A stretch of DNA of 64,000 bases from Ianthella basta (GCA_964019415.1 OZ025885.1:5491444-5555443), one strand, 5' to 3'; shown: positions 47,382-58,984, counted from the stretch's first letter. Numbers and translations are program-made. The notes: generated by a model not told the origin, from the sequence alone.

Positions 47382-47523
47382 TGTGTGTGTTCCTCCATGC
47401 CTTTGGTCTGTAGCTTGATGCCATCTTGGTGAAGAGAAAGGAGAAACTCGATTCTGTTGTGGAGTTTGGGATTGATGATAAACTGCTTGTGAAGAGGATC
47501 ACAGGTCGGTTAGGGGAAACAAC

Positions 47524-47630
<107 letters not shown>

Positions 47631-48299
47631 CACCTTAATCAAGTGCTGTTTGCACTCCACCCTCTGCAACTGTATACATCACCTGGAGGTATAGTGTAAG
47701 TGCATTAACTGTGTGTACTTCATGTGGCCCCGCCCCTGCCCCGCCCCCTGCAGCCTCATTCACACCCCCAGTGAGAGGACCTACCACAAGCTCTTCAACC
47801 CACCCAAACAACCTATGAAGGATGATGTAAGTGAACCCAGTGTACTGTATGTACGTATATGTACCTGTAGCCGTCTGCATGTGCATGCTAAATACAGTAT
47901 GCATTTTGTACACCCTAACTGCAGACCCATGTTCACAATCATCTTCTTTGTTTTGCTTTTCACCCTTGTGTCTCCCTCCTCACCCTTCGGACTGTCATCT
48001 TCCCTCACTTCCCCATCCCTACACCTCCCTCCCTCTTCATCCCTCCTCACCCAACCTGTCCACACTATACAAATTTTTATTGTTGTGTGTGTGTGTGTCA
48101 CTGTGTGCGTCATTCCCCCCCTCCCCCCCCCCCCCCCCCCAGGTGACAGGAGATCCTCTCTCCCATCGTTCAGATGACAACGAAGCTAGCCCCTACCCAT
48201 ACATGTGTATGTGTGCAAAATTTGATAGTTGCTCAAAAGTAGGTGTTTGTAGCTGTTAATAGCTGGAAATTTTGTTGCTGTTGGAACACTCTGGTAGTA

Positions 48300-48790
48300 T
48301 TCAACACATGAATGCTCATTTGTATGCATAATGAAACACTCCATTCACTATTCAGCCTGTTCGAGTAGCCAAACTCTATGAATGCAGCATTGTGTATTCA
48401 GTCACTCAGTGTAGGAGTTGTTTAGCTAGTGCTTACAATGCATAAGCGGAAATCTATTCAGAGGATTGTATAGTGGGTTTTCTTAGAACATCATTGGTTT
48501 GTTGCACTCAAAGAGCTACAAAGCCTCACTCTCTACTTGGGCTTGACTCTCACTCCTCCAACAAAAATCTTGGGTTCTCACTCCAGATCTGGGATTGGGA
48601 ATCCTTGAGCCTCAATGAAGCAGTTATATACAGCAATTACTATAATTATACAGCAACACCAATCCCAGGATTGTAAATTCTCATGCTATATTATTATAGG
48701 ATTGTAGTGCTGCAAGATCCCACTATCACTGTGACATGTCCTCTACTCCCATACGTAGGCATACTTGTTCCTACTCTGCATTTGCACAGC
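48300..48790. repeat. Direct repeat right of the adenylate kinase gene
   Basis: Partner of 45231-45690, same orientation. It begins about 40 bp after the truncated AK2 frame ends. Confidence 0.75.
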
Positions 48791-49369
48791 ATACGTTAAC
48801 AAATAGGTGGTGCATATGTATGGTTCTCAATGTCTCTTTTCAAAAATTGTTATTCCCTCAGACAGCAGCATGTTTCTGGCGCAAATGTTACCACAGACAG
48901 TCAATATAATTATGGTGAGATGCTAGCTACCATATCTCGCCCCTGCATGGAGATCGAACTCTTCGCCTTAATTGGCAGCTATGCATTCAACTCAAGTAGC
49001 TAGCTAGCTTCGTAGCTGCCTGTAGCTGCCCAACTGTTAACATGGCCCTCTGTGGTCACAGGTCAATTATTGTACAACAAACAAAATGCTGTAACTTATA
49101 AAGTTTTGCCTGCATGGAGCACTAACATTCAGTTGGGAGGTGGCTTGCATGTGCTAACTGTTTCAAGTTGAATGACACAGGGACAACCATGAAGAATGCA
49201 TTCTATATACAATCAGCTGCAGCTTTCATCTGTGCCCTTTTTATGTGCATGTGTGGTTGTGTATTTGTGAATAGTGTGGAGTGTGTGTGTGTGCACAAAC
49301 ATGTTTGTATGCTCCTGCAGATTCCTGTACACTCCCATAACTTGACTGTTGTATACAATGCACAGCACA
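48791..49369. other. Non-coding spacer with weak tRNA-like segment
   Basis: On the minus strand near 48940-49000 a GAGTTCGATCTCC box, like a tRNA T-arm/B box, is preceded by a possible anticodon-like arm, suggesting a tRNA-derived SINE remnant. It does not fold convincingly as a tRNA, so no tRNA is called. Confidence 0.3.
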
Positions 49370-50753
49370 TGCAAGTTGCAGAAGGGCTGAACATTATGAG
49401 TGCAAGTGGAGTGTTTGCACCAAGTGGCAGAAGGGATAGCACAACCAGAGCAGGATGTGTTTATCCTACTATAATTCACGGGATCTAGAATTTTTATGTA
49501 TGTTTGTTCAGCCATAAAATCTGTGCCTTCCCGGGAATCAGCTTGAGACGCTCCGTGCCAGTTGAGGGACTCAGGGGCCATGTTCTTAGCGGGTGCCGTT
49601 CACCTAGCTGTGTTGCGGCCGAAGAGCGAGACGTCCTTCGTCAATTCTCCGCGGGTCGACACGCCATTTTTGACATTATCGATGGGCCCTTCCACACCTG
49701 GTCATTGGCGTGCTTGATACGAGGCATGCCAGTTAAGGGATTGGGGGGACATGAGCTTAGAGGGGTGCAGTTCACCTAGCTGCCCTGCCCAGAATGTGAC
49801 ATCACATCCAGCCGACGTGGGCTGAGCGCGCGGAGAGACCCGCCCGAAGGGCGGGTATGTCCGCTAGTATACATAATAATACCGTTCAAGTGCACATGGA
49901 TAGTACAGGTGGCCATATTAGCCACTGTACATGTATTATTTTTATTATATTTATTTATATTGTATGTACAGTCATATTATTGGTACAGTTTCAGTATACT
50001 GATGCATTGTATAATTATGTGCATGCATAACTTATAATATAAGGTACACATAGGTTTGTCGACGTCTTTTCAGTGGTCTTTACTCACTCAGTAAGTCGGA
50101 ACATCCTTCCATTGACAATGTTAATGCTAATTTTTTCACAGAAACAGCCACACAATTCCCATTCACCATTCAGTCCAACAGTGTGGACATGCATCAGTAG
50201 TTGTGTGTACTCCAAGCCATTCAGTGGCAATTTATACTGTTTGTACACAATCCACACTGAAGGTAATTATATAAATAGCAAAGTGTATGCATGTTCTACT
50301 ACTGGCTGTATTACTGGATAAATGCCATATTAATGTCATAGTGTACATTGAAATGCATTGAAAGTCAGCTCACTCAAATCAAATCATGTACATTCGTCTA
50401 CGTATCTAGTGCATGCTGTTCCTCGTACCATGTAACTGTTGTGAGTCATGCATGAAAGTGGCAATTTAACATTTTGCATGTAATTATTTGCAATTTAATA
50501 TTTTAATTGCGAATATGCATGTGTGTGGATATAATATTATAGCCATTATGCATAGTGCAGTTCATATGGGAAAGAATTAATTGCCACATACACTATAAAC
50601 CATAGAGAAGTCTGGATTACATGCAACTAAATACCACTAATCCTAGTACTTTGTTGCTTTACATCCTGGCTCCATCCTGCAAGTGACTTGTGTACGTGCA
50701 CCTTTCAAAGAGGAACAGTCCACGTGCAATGTGCATATGTTACAGTGTACTGC
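49370..50753. repeat. Segmental duplication, copy 2 (partner 40980-42515)
   Basis: Interrupted by the Helitron at 49464-49867 and lacking the 590-bp insert of copy 1. No gene. Confidence 0.85.
49464..49867 (+). mobile_element. Non-autonomous Helitron (404 bp)
   Basis: Begins TCCTACTATAATTCACGG and ends with hairpin ACCCGCCCGAAGGGCGGGT, seven bases, then CTAG. It sits exactly between A and T (TTTA|TC...CTAG|TATACATA). The paralogous segment at 41061-41095 has the empty site (GTGTTTACACACATAATAAT). 5' TC, 3' hairpin plus CTRR, A-T target and no duplication are the defining Helitron marks. An internal near-direct repeat is present (GTGCCAGTTGAGGGACTCAG and TGCCAGTTAAGGGATTGGGG). No Rep/helicase ORF. 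Confidence 0.88.
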
Positions 50754-51544
50754 AGAAGTCAAAGCTTATACATACAGCAATGAATGACGTTAAAACACAT
50801 GAATAGTAGTGGGAAAAGAATATCTTTATAGAGCTAGGACATACAAGCTGTGTATTCTGAGTATAGATATGCACCCAGAAAGACCACCAGCACAAGTTGT
50901 AGTTGTCTCGTCTAATGACTATGGGAAATTCAAGTAAATTCCGAACTAAAATTGTAATACACGAAGCTAGTCTGATGTATATAGCCATTCCACTTTGAGT
51001 GCATTGAATACAATACAATATGTTCTATGGACATGTATGAATGAAGAAATATTGTAAATGCTTTAGTTATCCCCACAGATATACGATTCTACATCAAGGT
51101 CTTCATTCTTCTATGTTCAGGGTACTAACCATCCTTCACATCCATCAGTGCCCCATATTGACATTGATGATCATGAGCCCTAAAACAGCTGTCTGCAGCT
51201 GGCTCTTCCATCTTGGATAGATGACTAAGAGGGAAGGTGATCACAACGGCCGGGGCTCTATCCCCCAGCCTCCCTAATACACCAATGTTGGTGTAGCAGG
51301 CTGGTTGTGCATAATTTCCGATGAATGGGAAATTTTCCTCTCTTCAACAGTAAGTTAATGCTTAATTAACTGGTACACACTGTAGAAGGAGCAGTTTTCA
51401 AACTGAAAGGCATGGCACAATCTTTTCTAATACATATCTACAATACGTAATCAGTTGCATACCAATATTCAATGTGAATGCAATGTTAATGGTTCAGTGA
51501 AGTACGTATACACATGTTCCTGAGGTACTTTAGCTGCTTAGCTA
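50754..51544. other. Non-coding spacer
   Basis: 50815-50900 (GTATTCTGAGTATAGATATG, AAAGACCACCAGCACAAGTT) recurs at 53140-53210, again showing duplicated deaminase-unit flanks. No gene seen. Confidence 0.5.
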
Positions 51545-51948
51545 CACCCTTGGACTAGCTGTAGTGTAGCGCTGGTCGTGCTGTTCACACGCTACATAAT
51601 AATCATCCTCAATGCACTGATACTGTACATGACCAACACCTACAGCATACTGCTCCTTCAGTAATGTAGTGCTTATTATAAGTAGTATAATAATCCATTG
51701 CCGTCTGAATTCAGAGTCCCTGGAATTGGTAGAAGCTGTATTATATAACCTTTACTTGGAAGTAGCCTTAGAACACCATACTGAGTATGGCTTTTGGTCC
51801 AAAATAGCATTGCATGATGCACCACAATACCTTGTGTATCTTGGATTGTGTACCATCTTTCAGTGGCAGTAAGCACAGCCAACAGAGCACCAACAACAAC
51901 ACATACACACTGTAATCCAGATCTCTGTATATGCACAGATGGCAGCAT
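51545..51948 (-). pseudogene. Deaminase relic with the catalytic core deleted
   Basis: The N-terminal part (GWYTIKDIQ-like ERWYTIQDTQGIVVHHAM, TQYGVLRLLP, LLPIPGTLNSDGNG) matches the 54578-55255 gene closely. At TATAATAAGCA (about 51683) the sequence jumps to the C-terminal part (EQYAVGVGHVQYQCIEDD..., ACEQHDQRYTTA). The HxE and PCxxC coding region is cleanly missing and the join shifts the frame. Confidence 0.85.
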
Positions 51949-52734
51949 TAATCATCTTTCAAATTTGAAGCATTTAGGAATACACTGCATATATATATAT
52001 GTAGTACATAGCTAGAGTCAGCCACCAACACTTTAAAACCACTATTATACGTTAATATGTACAGTACGTGTTACTGTTCATTTCATTATACACAATACAG
52101 TGCATGCTCAAGTATAATAATTATTCCTTATTGTACACCTGTTTGTGTTGAAGGTAGTACGGTTTAGAGGCTATGTCTGTTGTAATTGCCAGTCATCTTC
52201 GCCTAGATCCCAGCAATCTTAAATATTAAATATTATCTTAAGATGGTGACAAGAGTGACGCCCTGCCAAGTGTACCATCAGAATTCTACACATCAATGTC
52301 TCTACCTATCTCAAGTATAAGCTACCATTAGGCATACATGTGTTGTTGCTGTACACATATATAAGTACAGCATGCATGCAGTGTGAGCATGCACCCATAG
52401 CATGAATGCTTTCATTATAAAAGGAACTATTTATTCGAGAATAATTTTCTGGAAACTGACATGTTTGTGTTCATAGACCCTTGGCCTTCATGTTTCAGCC
52501 CATTGTTTGATATATACCAACAGCCCTTCTATGCTATATATGTACGTAATATATATCAAGTTCTTAAAGGGAACAAAATACAAATTCCGCACACAGTCCT
52601 AAAACCACACTTAGTTGTTCTAAAATGGTATATTTTATTTCACACACTATGCATACTACCTAAATGAATACCTTACAATGAGACACATAAACTTTGATGA
52701 TGATGTACATGTATTTCTGAGTTCCATAATGAAT
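51949..52734. other. Upstream region of the core-deleted relic; paralog of 56807-60350 flanks
   Basis: GCTAGAGTCAGCCACCAACA (near 52012) recurs at 56812, and TGTACACCTGTTTGTGTTGA (near 52132) recurs at 60097. The sequence between the two landmarks here is about 100 bp (ending ATAATAATTATTCCTTATTG), while in the other copy it is interrupted by the retrotransposon cluster. No gene. Confidence 0.6.
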
Positions 52735-52862
52735 TAATTAAGATGAGGCATGACATTGCACCGCTAGAATCAGCCATGATTTGGAACGCACTGTGGTGTG
52801 TTATCGTTGTAGTACATTGATTTGCTTTGATATATCCATTTTCATGTTTCGTTGTGCACGAA
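52735..52862 (-). pseudogene. Deaminase relic, extreme C-terminus
   Basis: Homologous to the 3' end of the partial gene at 60387-60733 (CACCGCTAGAATCAGCCATG against CACTGTTAGAATCAGCCATC). The decoded piece retains a worn NDNTPQCVPNHG end resembling the QCxEDDxxxCxxH module. Homology stops where the next Helitron-like element begins. Confidence 0.55.
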
Positions 52863-52865
52863 CTC

Positions 52866-53125
52866 CTCCTTCAATTTTTCACCTATCTTCGCCAAATGTG
52901 GAAGAGTATATCACGGCAATACGGGGGGTGACCTAAGGTGGTTAGCGCCTTCGACGCTGGACTCCTTTGGACGAAATGGATTAACATAAGTAAATTCTGT
53001 ACGTACGGAGTTTACGGAGCGAGTCTACGGAATGCTTCCAATTAAATGGACGCTTCTGATTGGCTAATGGCTCTAATTTCAAACAATATGCTGGGAACCC
53101 ACCCGAAGGGCGAGCATTCAGCTAG
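52866..53125 (+). mobile_element. Helitron-like element, family 2, copy 1
   Basis: The 3' end has hairpin CCCACCCGAAGGGCGAG, then CATTCAG-type spacer and CTAG, followed by T. About 180 bp are shared, inverted, with 54002-54180. The 5' TC end is uncertain (a TCCTCCTTCAATTTTTC at 52864 is a candidate). An internal GGTTAGCGCCTTCGACGCTG stretch near 52940 looks tRNA-A-box-like. Confidence 0.65.
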
Positions 53126-54001
53126 TTTTTATAAAGGACATATAAGCTGTGCAGTATGTGCATTCTGAGTATAAATATATACACACAGAAAGACCACCAG
53201 CACAAGTTGCAGGGTACGTGTAGTTATATGGTCTAATGGCTATGGGACACAGTATGACCTACAGACATATGTGGGTGCAGAAACTATTAATAATAATGCT
53301 TTAGTTAGGAATATAATCATACAGCAAGATCTTCTTTATAATAATATTATTATATTTATGTGAATTATAAGGTGAACTTATGACTATACCAAAATTGGTG
53401 CAGTATACATAGACATTGCTCTTTAGTCAGAGCATCCTCCAACTCTTAGCATGGTTCAAAGATTCACTACATTAAATTGGCTCATGAACTCTAGGTGGAC
53501 ATGTATACAAATGCTCTGTTGATATTTCCTGCATGTAGTGGCCAATGGTCTCTCAATTAGAATATCCACATATTAAACATTAATGTTGTATGGCAATACT
53601 TAATTCCCATTGTTACTCAGTCCACCGGGTCATAAGGTGATGTGTACTCATTGGTATTCAGTTGGTATTTAGTTGCTCTGTGGTTTTGATGGATATAAAT
53701 AATTAATGATTATAGTTATTGATTTTCAGGGAATAGATGAAAGCATTTGCTTGGAATGCATTCCGAGCAAGCAAATCGTGCAGTTCAACTTGAGGAGCAA
53801 TGGTCACCAAACAAGAGGCAGGTTGGAAACTATCAATGGTAATGAATATCATTATAAATACCGTTGTACTGTATGCACACATGTGGAAAACATGATGCAT
53901 GGCTAACAGCAAACCATGGGTGCAGAAATTATGTCAGGTCCAATCACCACTTGCAGCAGCTAATAATACATCCAAGCTTTTGAATGAGTGGATTCTTATA
54001 A
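53126..54001. other. Non-coding spacer
   Basis: Begins with a block shared with 50815-50900. A short inverted pair (GCTTGGAATGCATTCCGAGC) is at about 53750. No gene supported. Confidence 0.5.
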
Positions 54002-54180
54002 CTAGCTGAATGCCCGCCCTTCGGGTGGGTTCCCAGCATATCGTTTGAAAGTTGAGCGTTTAACCAATCAGAAATGCCCATTTAATTGGGAGCATTCCGT
54101 AGACTCGTTCCGTAAAACTCCGTGCGCATAGAACTTATTTATGTTAATCCATTTCGTCTAAAGGAATCTGCTGGCTGCCT
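54002..54180 (-). mobile_element. Helitron-like element, family 2, copy 2 (5'-truncated)
   Basis: Reverse complement ends ...GGGAACCCACCCGAAGGGCG, then GGCATTCAGCTAG, then T. Matches 52966-53125 with point changes; it lacks the 5' part. Confidence 0.7.
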
Positions 54181-54577
54181 TCACATAAAGCCAATTATGT
54201 AACTCAACTATTTGCATTTGCATAGCATACACTCTTCCCAAGCATGCTCTGTAGCCATCAGTGGTATGTGTCTAGTCAAGAGGATGCATGCACAATTACG
54301 TGTGTATAAATACGTATACATGACCAAAATACTGGCAATTATTTGAAAGGTCAAAACGTGTACATGCAATCAAGAGAATCTCAGTAAGCTCAAAATCTTA
54401 CAGGGAATTCTATTACAAATTGAACACAGTCATGCAGAATATAATAATGCGCCTAGTTGCATGTCCAAAAATGGAGTTTTGCACGCCATACATTAGATGG
54501 AGGCATAATTAACAATCTAGTGAGTACATCATCTTAATCATGTGTGAAGTGTGGTCCAGAAACGCCTGCTGCTGATT

Positions 54578-55255
54578 CTACCAGCCAAATTCTTTTCTAT
54601 GCAAGTTGCACTCTACCTTGTAATCGTCTTCAATGCACTGCTTCTTTCTATACTGCTCCTTAACACAAACTACTCCTATTTTGCGGTGCCGCAGATATTT
54701 CCTATTCTCGCAATTAATTGTAAGGTTCTGATATCTATTAACCATGTTTGTGGTATAAGCAACAACAAACTGGCCTACAGGGTAGATTTTATACCCAGCA
54801 TGATTTATAGCTCTAGTACAGTCAGTACATGGAGTTCCTCTGGTGTACAAAAGAACGGCTGGAGGATATCTTGAGTATTCTCTGTAATAGCCATTTAGCA
54901 TTTCTGGCAGGAGACGAAGAAGTTGTGTCTCTGTATGTTTATCTCCTCTTTCACTGGTCCTGGCCGCAGCGTAATTGAAGCCTACAATTGTATCTCTTGT
55001 AATGTTCTGCTTATTATAAGTAGTATATCCATTGCCATGCGAATTCAGAGTCCCTGGAGTTGGTATGAGCTGTATTTTCCCTGCGCCTGGAAGCAGCATT
55101 AGGACACCATATTGAGTATGGCCTTCTCTTCGAAAGGTCCAAAATGGCATTGCATGGTGCACCACAATACTTTGAATATCTTTGATTGTGTACCATCCTT
55201 CAGTGCTGACAGCAGTAAGAACAGCCAACAGTAGCACCGGCAACCACTTGCTCAT
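54578..55255 (-). CDS. Secreted AID/APOBEC-like (SNAD-type) deaminase
   Basis: 225 aa from the Met in CAGGAGAGAATGAGC context. Signal peptide 1-20 (WLPVLLLAVLTAVSTEG). TQYGVLMLLPGAG (48-60), QLIPTPGTLN (62-71), VGFNYAAAR (91-99), H107-T-E109, and LLYTRGTPCTDC with P142-C143-x2-C146. C-terminal INCENRK, VVCVKEQ and QCIEDDYKVECNLH. All catalytic and module residues are present. It is the intact relative of relics at 17050, 23350, 38330 and 51545, so this subgroup has been copied and lost repeatedly. Presumed active; substrate unknown. Confidence 0.87.
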   Translation of the reverse strand: MSKWLPVLLLAVLTAVSTEGWYTIKDIQSIVVHHAMPFWTFRREGHTQYGVLMLLPGAGKIQLIPTPGTLNSHGNGYTTYNKQNITRDTIVGFNYAAARTSERGDKHTETQLLRLLPEMLNGYYREYSRYPPAVLLYTRGTPCTDCTRAINHAGYKIYPVGQFVVAYTTNMVNRYQNLTINCENRKYLRHRKIGVVCVKEQYRKKQCIEDDYKVECNLHRKEFGW

Positions 55256-55871
55256 TCTCTCCTGCACGTAGCTAGATGTTAAATGGATGGGCAAGACGGT
55301 AGGAACATCTATACCTACTTCATTATCCCTCCTACCCTTTTTAGTATCATTTCAATATTTTGATACCAACTTACTGAATTGTCGTAGCTCAGACGAAAGT
55401 GCGACTCTAGGCGTGCCTGGTATCGATCGAAATCTCAATCCCGTAGAATTCGGCTGCAGAGTAAGACCCTGCCTATTAAGCATCTCCGTGGACCTGCCAA
55501 CGTATAACTTCGGATACTTTCCTTAATTTGTTAACAAAAAGTTAACAAAAAGGCCGACAGCTGAAAATGCCCTTGTATGCAGAAATGATACAAGTCTTTT
55601 AGGGAGATGACTCTGCTTCTAATGCCGTTAGTGAGCTTGAATATGACGTGCTTGAGAGTTGTACTAGTTTTAATTGTTAGTAAGCCTTGTATCTGCAAAT
55701 CTCGGCTGTATATGGTTTGCAAACTTTTCAGAAGCGTAACTCACCATTGACCGTTGAGTTTGCATTGTGTTTAGTATTATTAGAAAGAGGAACGCCAGAT
55801 CTATCCATCGCTTTAAATGAAATACCTCCACACTAGTATACAAGACCTACGAAAATTCAGAAATTTACCTT
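55256..55871. other. Upstream region of the 54578-55255 deaminase
   Basis: Likely promoter/5' UTR exon. Contains two AGTTAACAAAAAG-type repeats (55530-55555). No gene. Confidence 0.4.
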
Positions 55872-56806
55872 CCACCGTATAGCGCAAAGGTTTCGCGGAA
55901 GAAAATTTTCGCGAATTTCGTAGATAGATCACGATTCGCGCGAAAATACCCCCCCGAATATTTTGTATCAACCCTATACTTATACATTAATTGGTGAACT
56001 TAGATGATGGCATAGCTACTTGCCTGTAACTATACACCGCAGCAAATCTAGCCTAGCTGTGCATGTTAAGAAGGCACAGTGCCTCGTGCCCCTGATCTCA
56101 TCGCCGAGTGATTACTGCTACAGGTGCCACTCTCAAGTTTTCAACTGTTACGGATGAGGCTGTGATCGATGTCTCTGTAGTGACGGTACGGCTACTTCAT
56201 GCGCCCTGGTTAAGTGCTACCGAAGCCAAACAGTTCGCTTTAATCAGTAGTAACAGGCGTACACCATTGTAGCTGCCAATGAAGCGGTGAAGAAGGTCAT
56301 CAGCACCGATGCGGGCAAAGAAGATAGCTATTGCTTGCAGTTGACGACGCGGAGCGTACAAAGACTTTACGGTGGGGTATAATTTTCGGACCGGCCGGGC
56401 CAGGCCAATACATTAGATAAGGGCTGTGTGGTGGATCAGAAAGCTGCTACTCACACTTTCGCCCTTTGTATCGACTTGTCTGCTCCAGCTTGGCTTTCTC
56501 TGTTCTTCGTACGACTCTCCAGATGGAAAGAAAAAGCTCGTGTAGTGGGAAAAGGGAAGCAGAGCAAGGTATAACAGCACCTGTGTTTTGGGAAGTGAGC
56601 TGGATAAGTGTGTTAGTCAATTCGAGATCATACGTAAGATCCAAACGCGCTTCATTGTGATCGTTGCGGTACACTGCCATTCTATAGGGGGCGTAGCTTA
56701 CCTACATCTCACAAAATGCGAAAATGTTTCCGCGAAAATTACAGTTTGAACCAAAATTTGAAGATTCGCAAAAATATTCCCCGCGAATATTTTGCGCTAT
56801 ATGGTA
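55872..56806. mobile_element. 935-bp TIR element, non-autonomous DNA transposon
   Basis: Left end CCACCGTATAGCGCAAAGGT followed by TTCGCGGAAGAAAATTTTCG. The right end read in reverse is CTACCATATAGCGCAAAATA followed by TTCGCGGGGAATATTTTTGC. The TIRs are about 28 bp with more short TTTTCGCG(A/G)A motifs inside both ends. The interior is GC-richer and has no transposase. Flanking sequence continues at 56807 with the GCTAGAGTCAGCCACCAATA block known from 52012, supporting the right boundary. No superfamily is assigned because no target-site duplication was confirmed. Confidence 0.7.
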
Positions 56807-57171
56807 GCTAGCTAGAGTCAGCCACCAATACTTCAAAACCATTATTTTAATAATATATATACATAGAGTGACTCTGCACTCACACGTACATGTACAATGT
56901 CATTGCTCATTTCACTACACAATTCAGTGCTCATGTATAGCTAGCTACTGTTGTTATTATTATTTATTTATTATTATTATTATGAGTGTACGTAAGTGCT
57001 TTACATTGTAATAAAATACAATAATAGATTAACCACAATAATAATATCACATATACAGATTCTGACACACAGTGCTTAAACACTAAATAGTGCTAAAAGT
57101 ACAGTACACCCTAAATAAGCATGCATGCAAAATGCTAAAACAGAATCGTCAGAGATCAAAACTGATGTCAA

Positions 57172-57202
<31 letters not shown>
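56807..57202. other. Deaminase-unit flank ending in ATT microsatellites
   Basis: Includes TTATTATTATTATTATGAG (56957-56985) and (ATT)n at 57173-57202. The block 57057-57142 (CAGATTCTGACACACAGTGC...) recurs at 58850-58925, showing local duplication of the retroelement landing site. Confidence 0.6.
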
Positions 57203-57204
<2 letters not shown>

Positions 57205-57544
57205 AAAATAGTTTTTAAAAGAGCCGTCGTCTCACCAGTACTTGCTCCAGCGACTTTCAGTGGCCATCCAGCAGGGCAACTCAGCAGCCATCCAAGGAAC
57301 CGCCCTGGGAAGCCCAACCATGGACTTCCCTTGCATGTGACAGTTTAGCTGCTATGGTGATTTCTGCATGCTTATTTATCTAGCCTCTCTTATGTAATGT
57401 TAGAATGTGCATATATTTTGAATATTATTAATAATATTTAATTGAATTGATTTGATTATATTTGATTTATTTGTTCAGTAAGTTTGTTCAATTAATGTAA
57501 TGTGTATCTGTGTCTTTGTCTTATAATAATAACTATCATTATTA

Positions 57545-57579
<35 letters not shown>

Positions 57580-57580
57580 G
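57203..57580 (+). mobile_element. Non-LTR retrotransposon 3' fragment (plus strand)
   Basis: Coding end YLLQRLSVAIQQGNSAA...FPCM with TGA at 57338-57340, then a 3' UTR (TTGAATTGATTTGATTATAT, ATGTAATGTGTATCTGTGTC) ending in (ATT)n at about 57540-57580. It lies tail to tail with the minus-strand copy that follows. Confidence 0.8.
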
Positions 57581-57584
57581 TACA

Positions 57585-58648
57585 ATACAGTGGTGATAAA
57601 ACATAATGTGTAAAGGGTCACTTTATTATAATAGTAATAATAAATGATAATAATGATAATTATGATTATAAGACAAAAAGACACAGATACGCATTACATT
57701 AATTGGACAATCATACTGATGAATTAAATCAAATAAAATCAATCAAATCAATTCAATTAAATCAATCAATCAATCAATAGACTGGAGTCCTGGCAGCTCC
57801 AACGTGCTCTGCACAGAGGCAGAGTTCCCCATCTGGATAGCCACGGATAGTCGCTGGAGCAGGTACGTAAAAGACTGAGGCTCCCCTGTGGTTGTCTTCA
57901 GCCTGCGGCCTAGGTTTCGGAGGAAACTCAATGAATCTGGACCAATTGTGCCGCAGGTTTCCACTGCAATGGGCTGGAATACATAGGACCTGTCAAGGTG
58001 GGCGTACTTGCTCTGCTTGTTCTTCTCTGCTGTGGCTGCAGCCCCTCCCGCTTCCCTGGATGATCCCCGAATGCGGGAGTCACAAAAGGAGTCCACGCAT
58101 GTTGCGTCCCACACGAGGAATTTTCCCTCCGTCCATGGAATGAGGGTAACACCATCTGGGCGCTTCCCATCAGCTCTGTAAAGGCCAGATGGTTCAAGTC
58201 TGCTGGGGATGTTGGCTGAAGCTAACGAGTGGTAGATGGTGTTATTCAGCATCTGATGACGGGGGATTCTGCCTTGGCTCATCCTGCAGCTCAGACCATG
58301 AAGGCCGAGCTTGTCGACAGGTCCTCCACAGAAGCTGCAGGAGTGGGGTAGGCATATGGAGGCGCCCACTCTGAGACCAATGGCAATACGGATAGCCTCG
58401 TTGGGCATGCGAAGACCCAGTGAGGAGATAGGTGGTGCGTTCAACCATGCTCCAGACTCGAATGACCCGGCACCAAGCAGCCGTGATCTTGAGATCTCAT
58501 TGGTGCAGTGCTCCCGAAGGGTGTCAAATGTGTGCTGGACTACGGGCCAGTCCCAGGATTTCTGGCGATTTACGGCAGAAGGGACCGGTGTGTCTTCAGG
58601 CAGTGCCTGTTTCCATTTAGACAGAGCCAGGTCCCCCCAGGTCCCAGG
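57585..58648 (-). pseudogene. 5'-truncated non-LTR retrotransposon: CCHC knuckle plus restriction-like endonuclease
   Basis: The open frame runs from 58648 (TWGDLALSKWKQALPEDTPV...) to the stop at 57770. A zinc knuckle CSFCGGPVDKLGLHGLSC is followed by RADGKRPDG and FLVWDATCVDSF, the PD-(D/E)XK-type restriction-like endonuclease core found C-terminal to the RT in RLE-class non-LTR elements. It ends QRLSVAIQMGNSASVQ. Its upstream edge continues where the RT of the element at 61901 would run off the window. Bounded by ATT repeats on both sides. Confidence 0.82.
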
Positions 58649-58942
58649 TTATCATTATTATAATTTATTATTATTCTTTTAACAGTTTTTAAAAGAAATA
58701 TTATTATTATTATAATATATATTATATTATAATAATTATATACAATATTATAATAATATTATTTGATGATGATGATTGCTGATGATGACTAGGCTGCATG
58801 TTCATATTATTTTATTATTATTATTCTTATTATTATAATACCACAGATTCTGACACACAATACTTAAACACTAAATAATGTTAAAAGTACATTACACCCT
58901 AAATGAGCATGCATGCAAAATGCTAATTATTATTATTATTAT

Positions 58943-58984
<42 letters not shown>

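Noticed and set aside
47713-48259. 154- and 142-aa ORFs over the last AK2 exons
   Set aside because: They read through introns in other frames; the spliced AK2 frame explains the conserved segments.
48930-49005. tRNA gene on the minus strand
   Set aside because: A B-box-like GAGTTCGATCTCC exists, but acceptor and D-arm pairing are not convincing. At best a SINE remnant.
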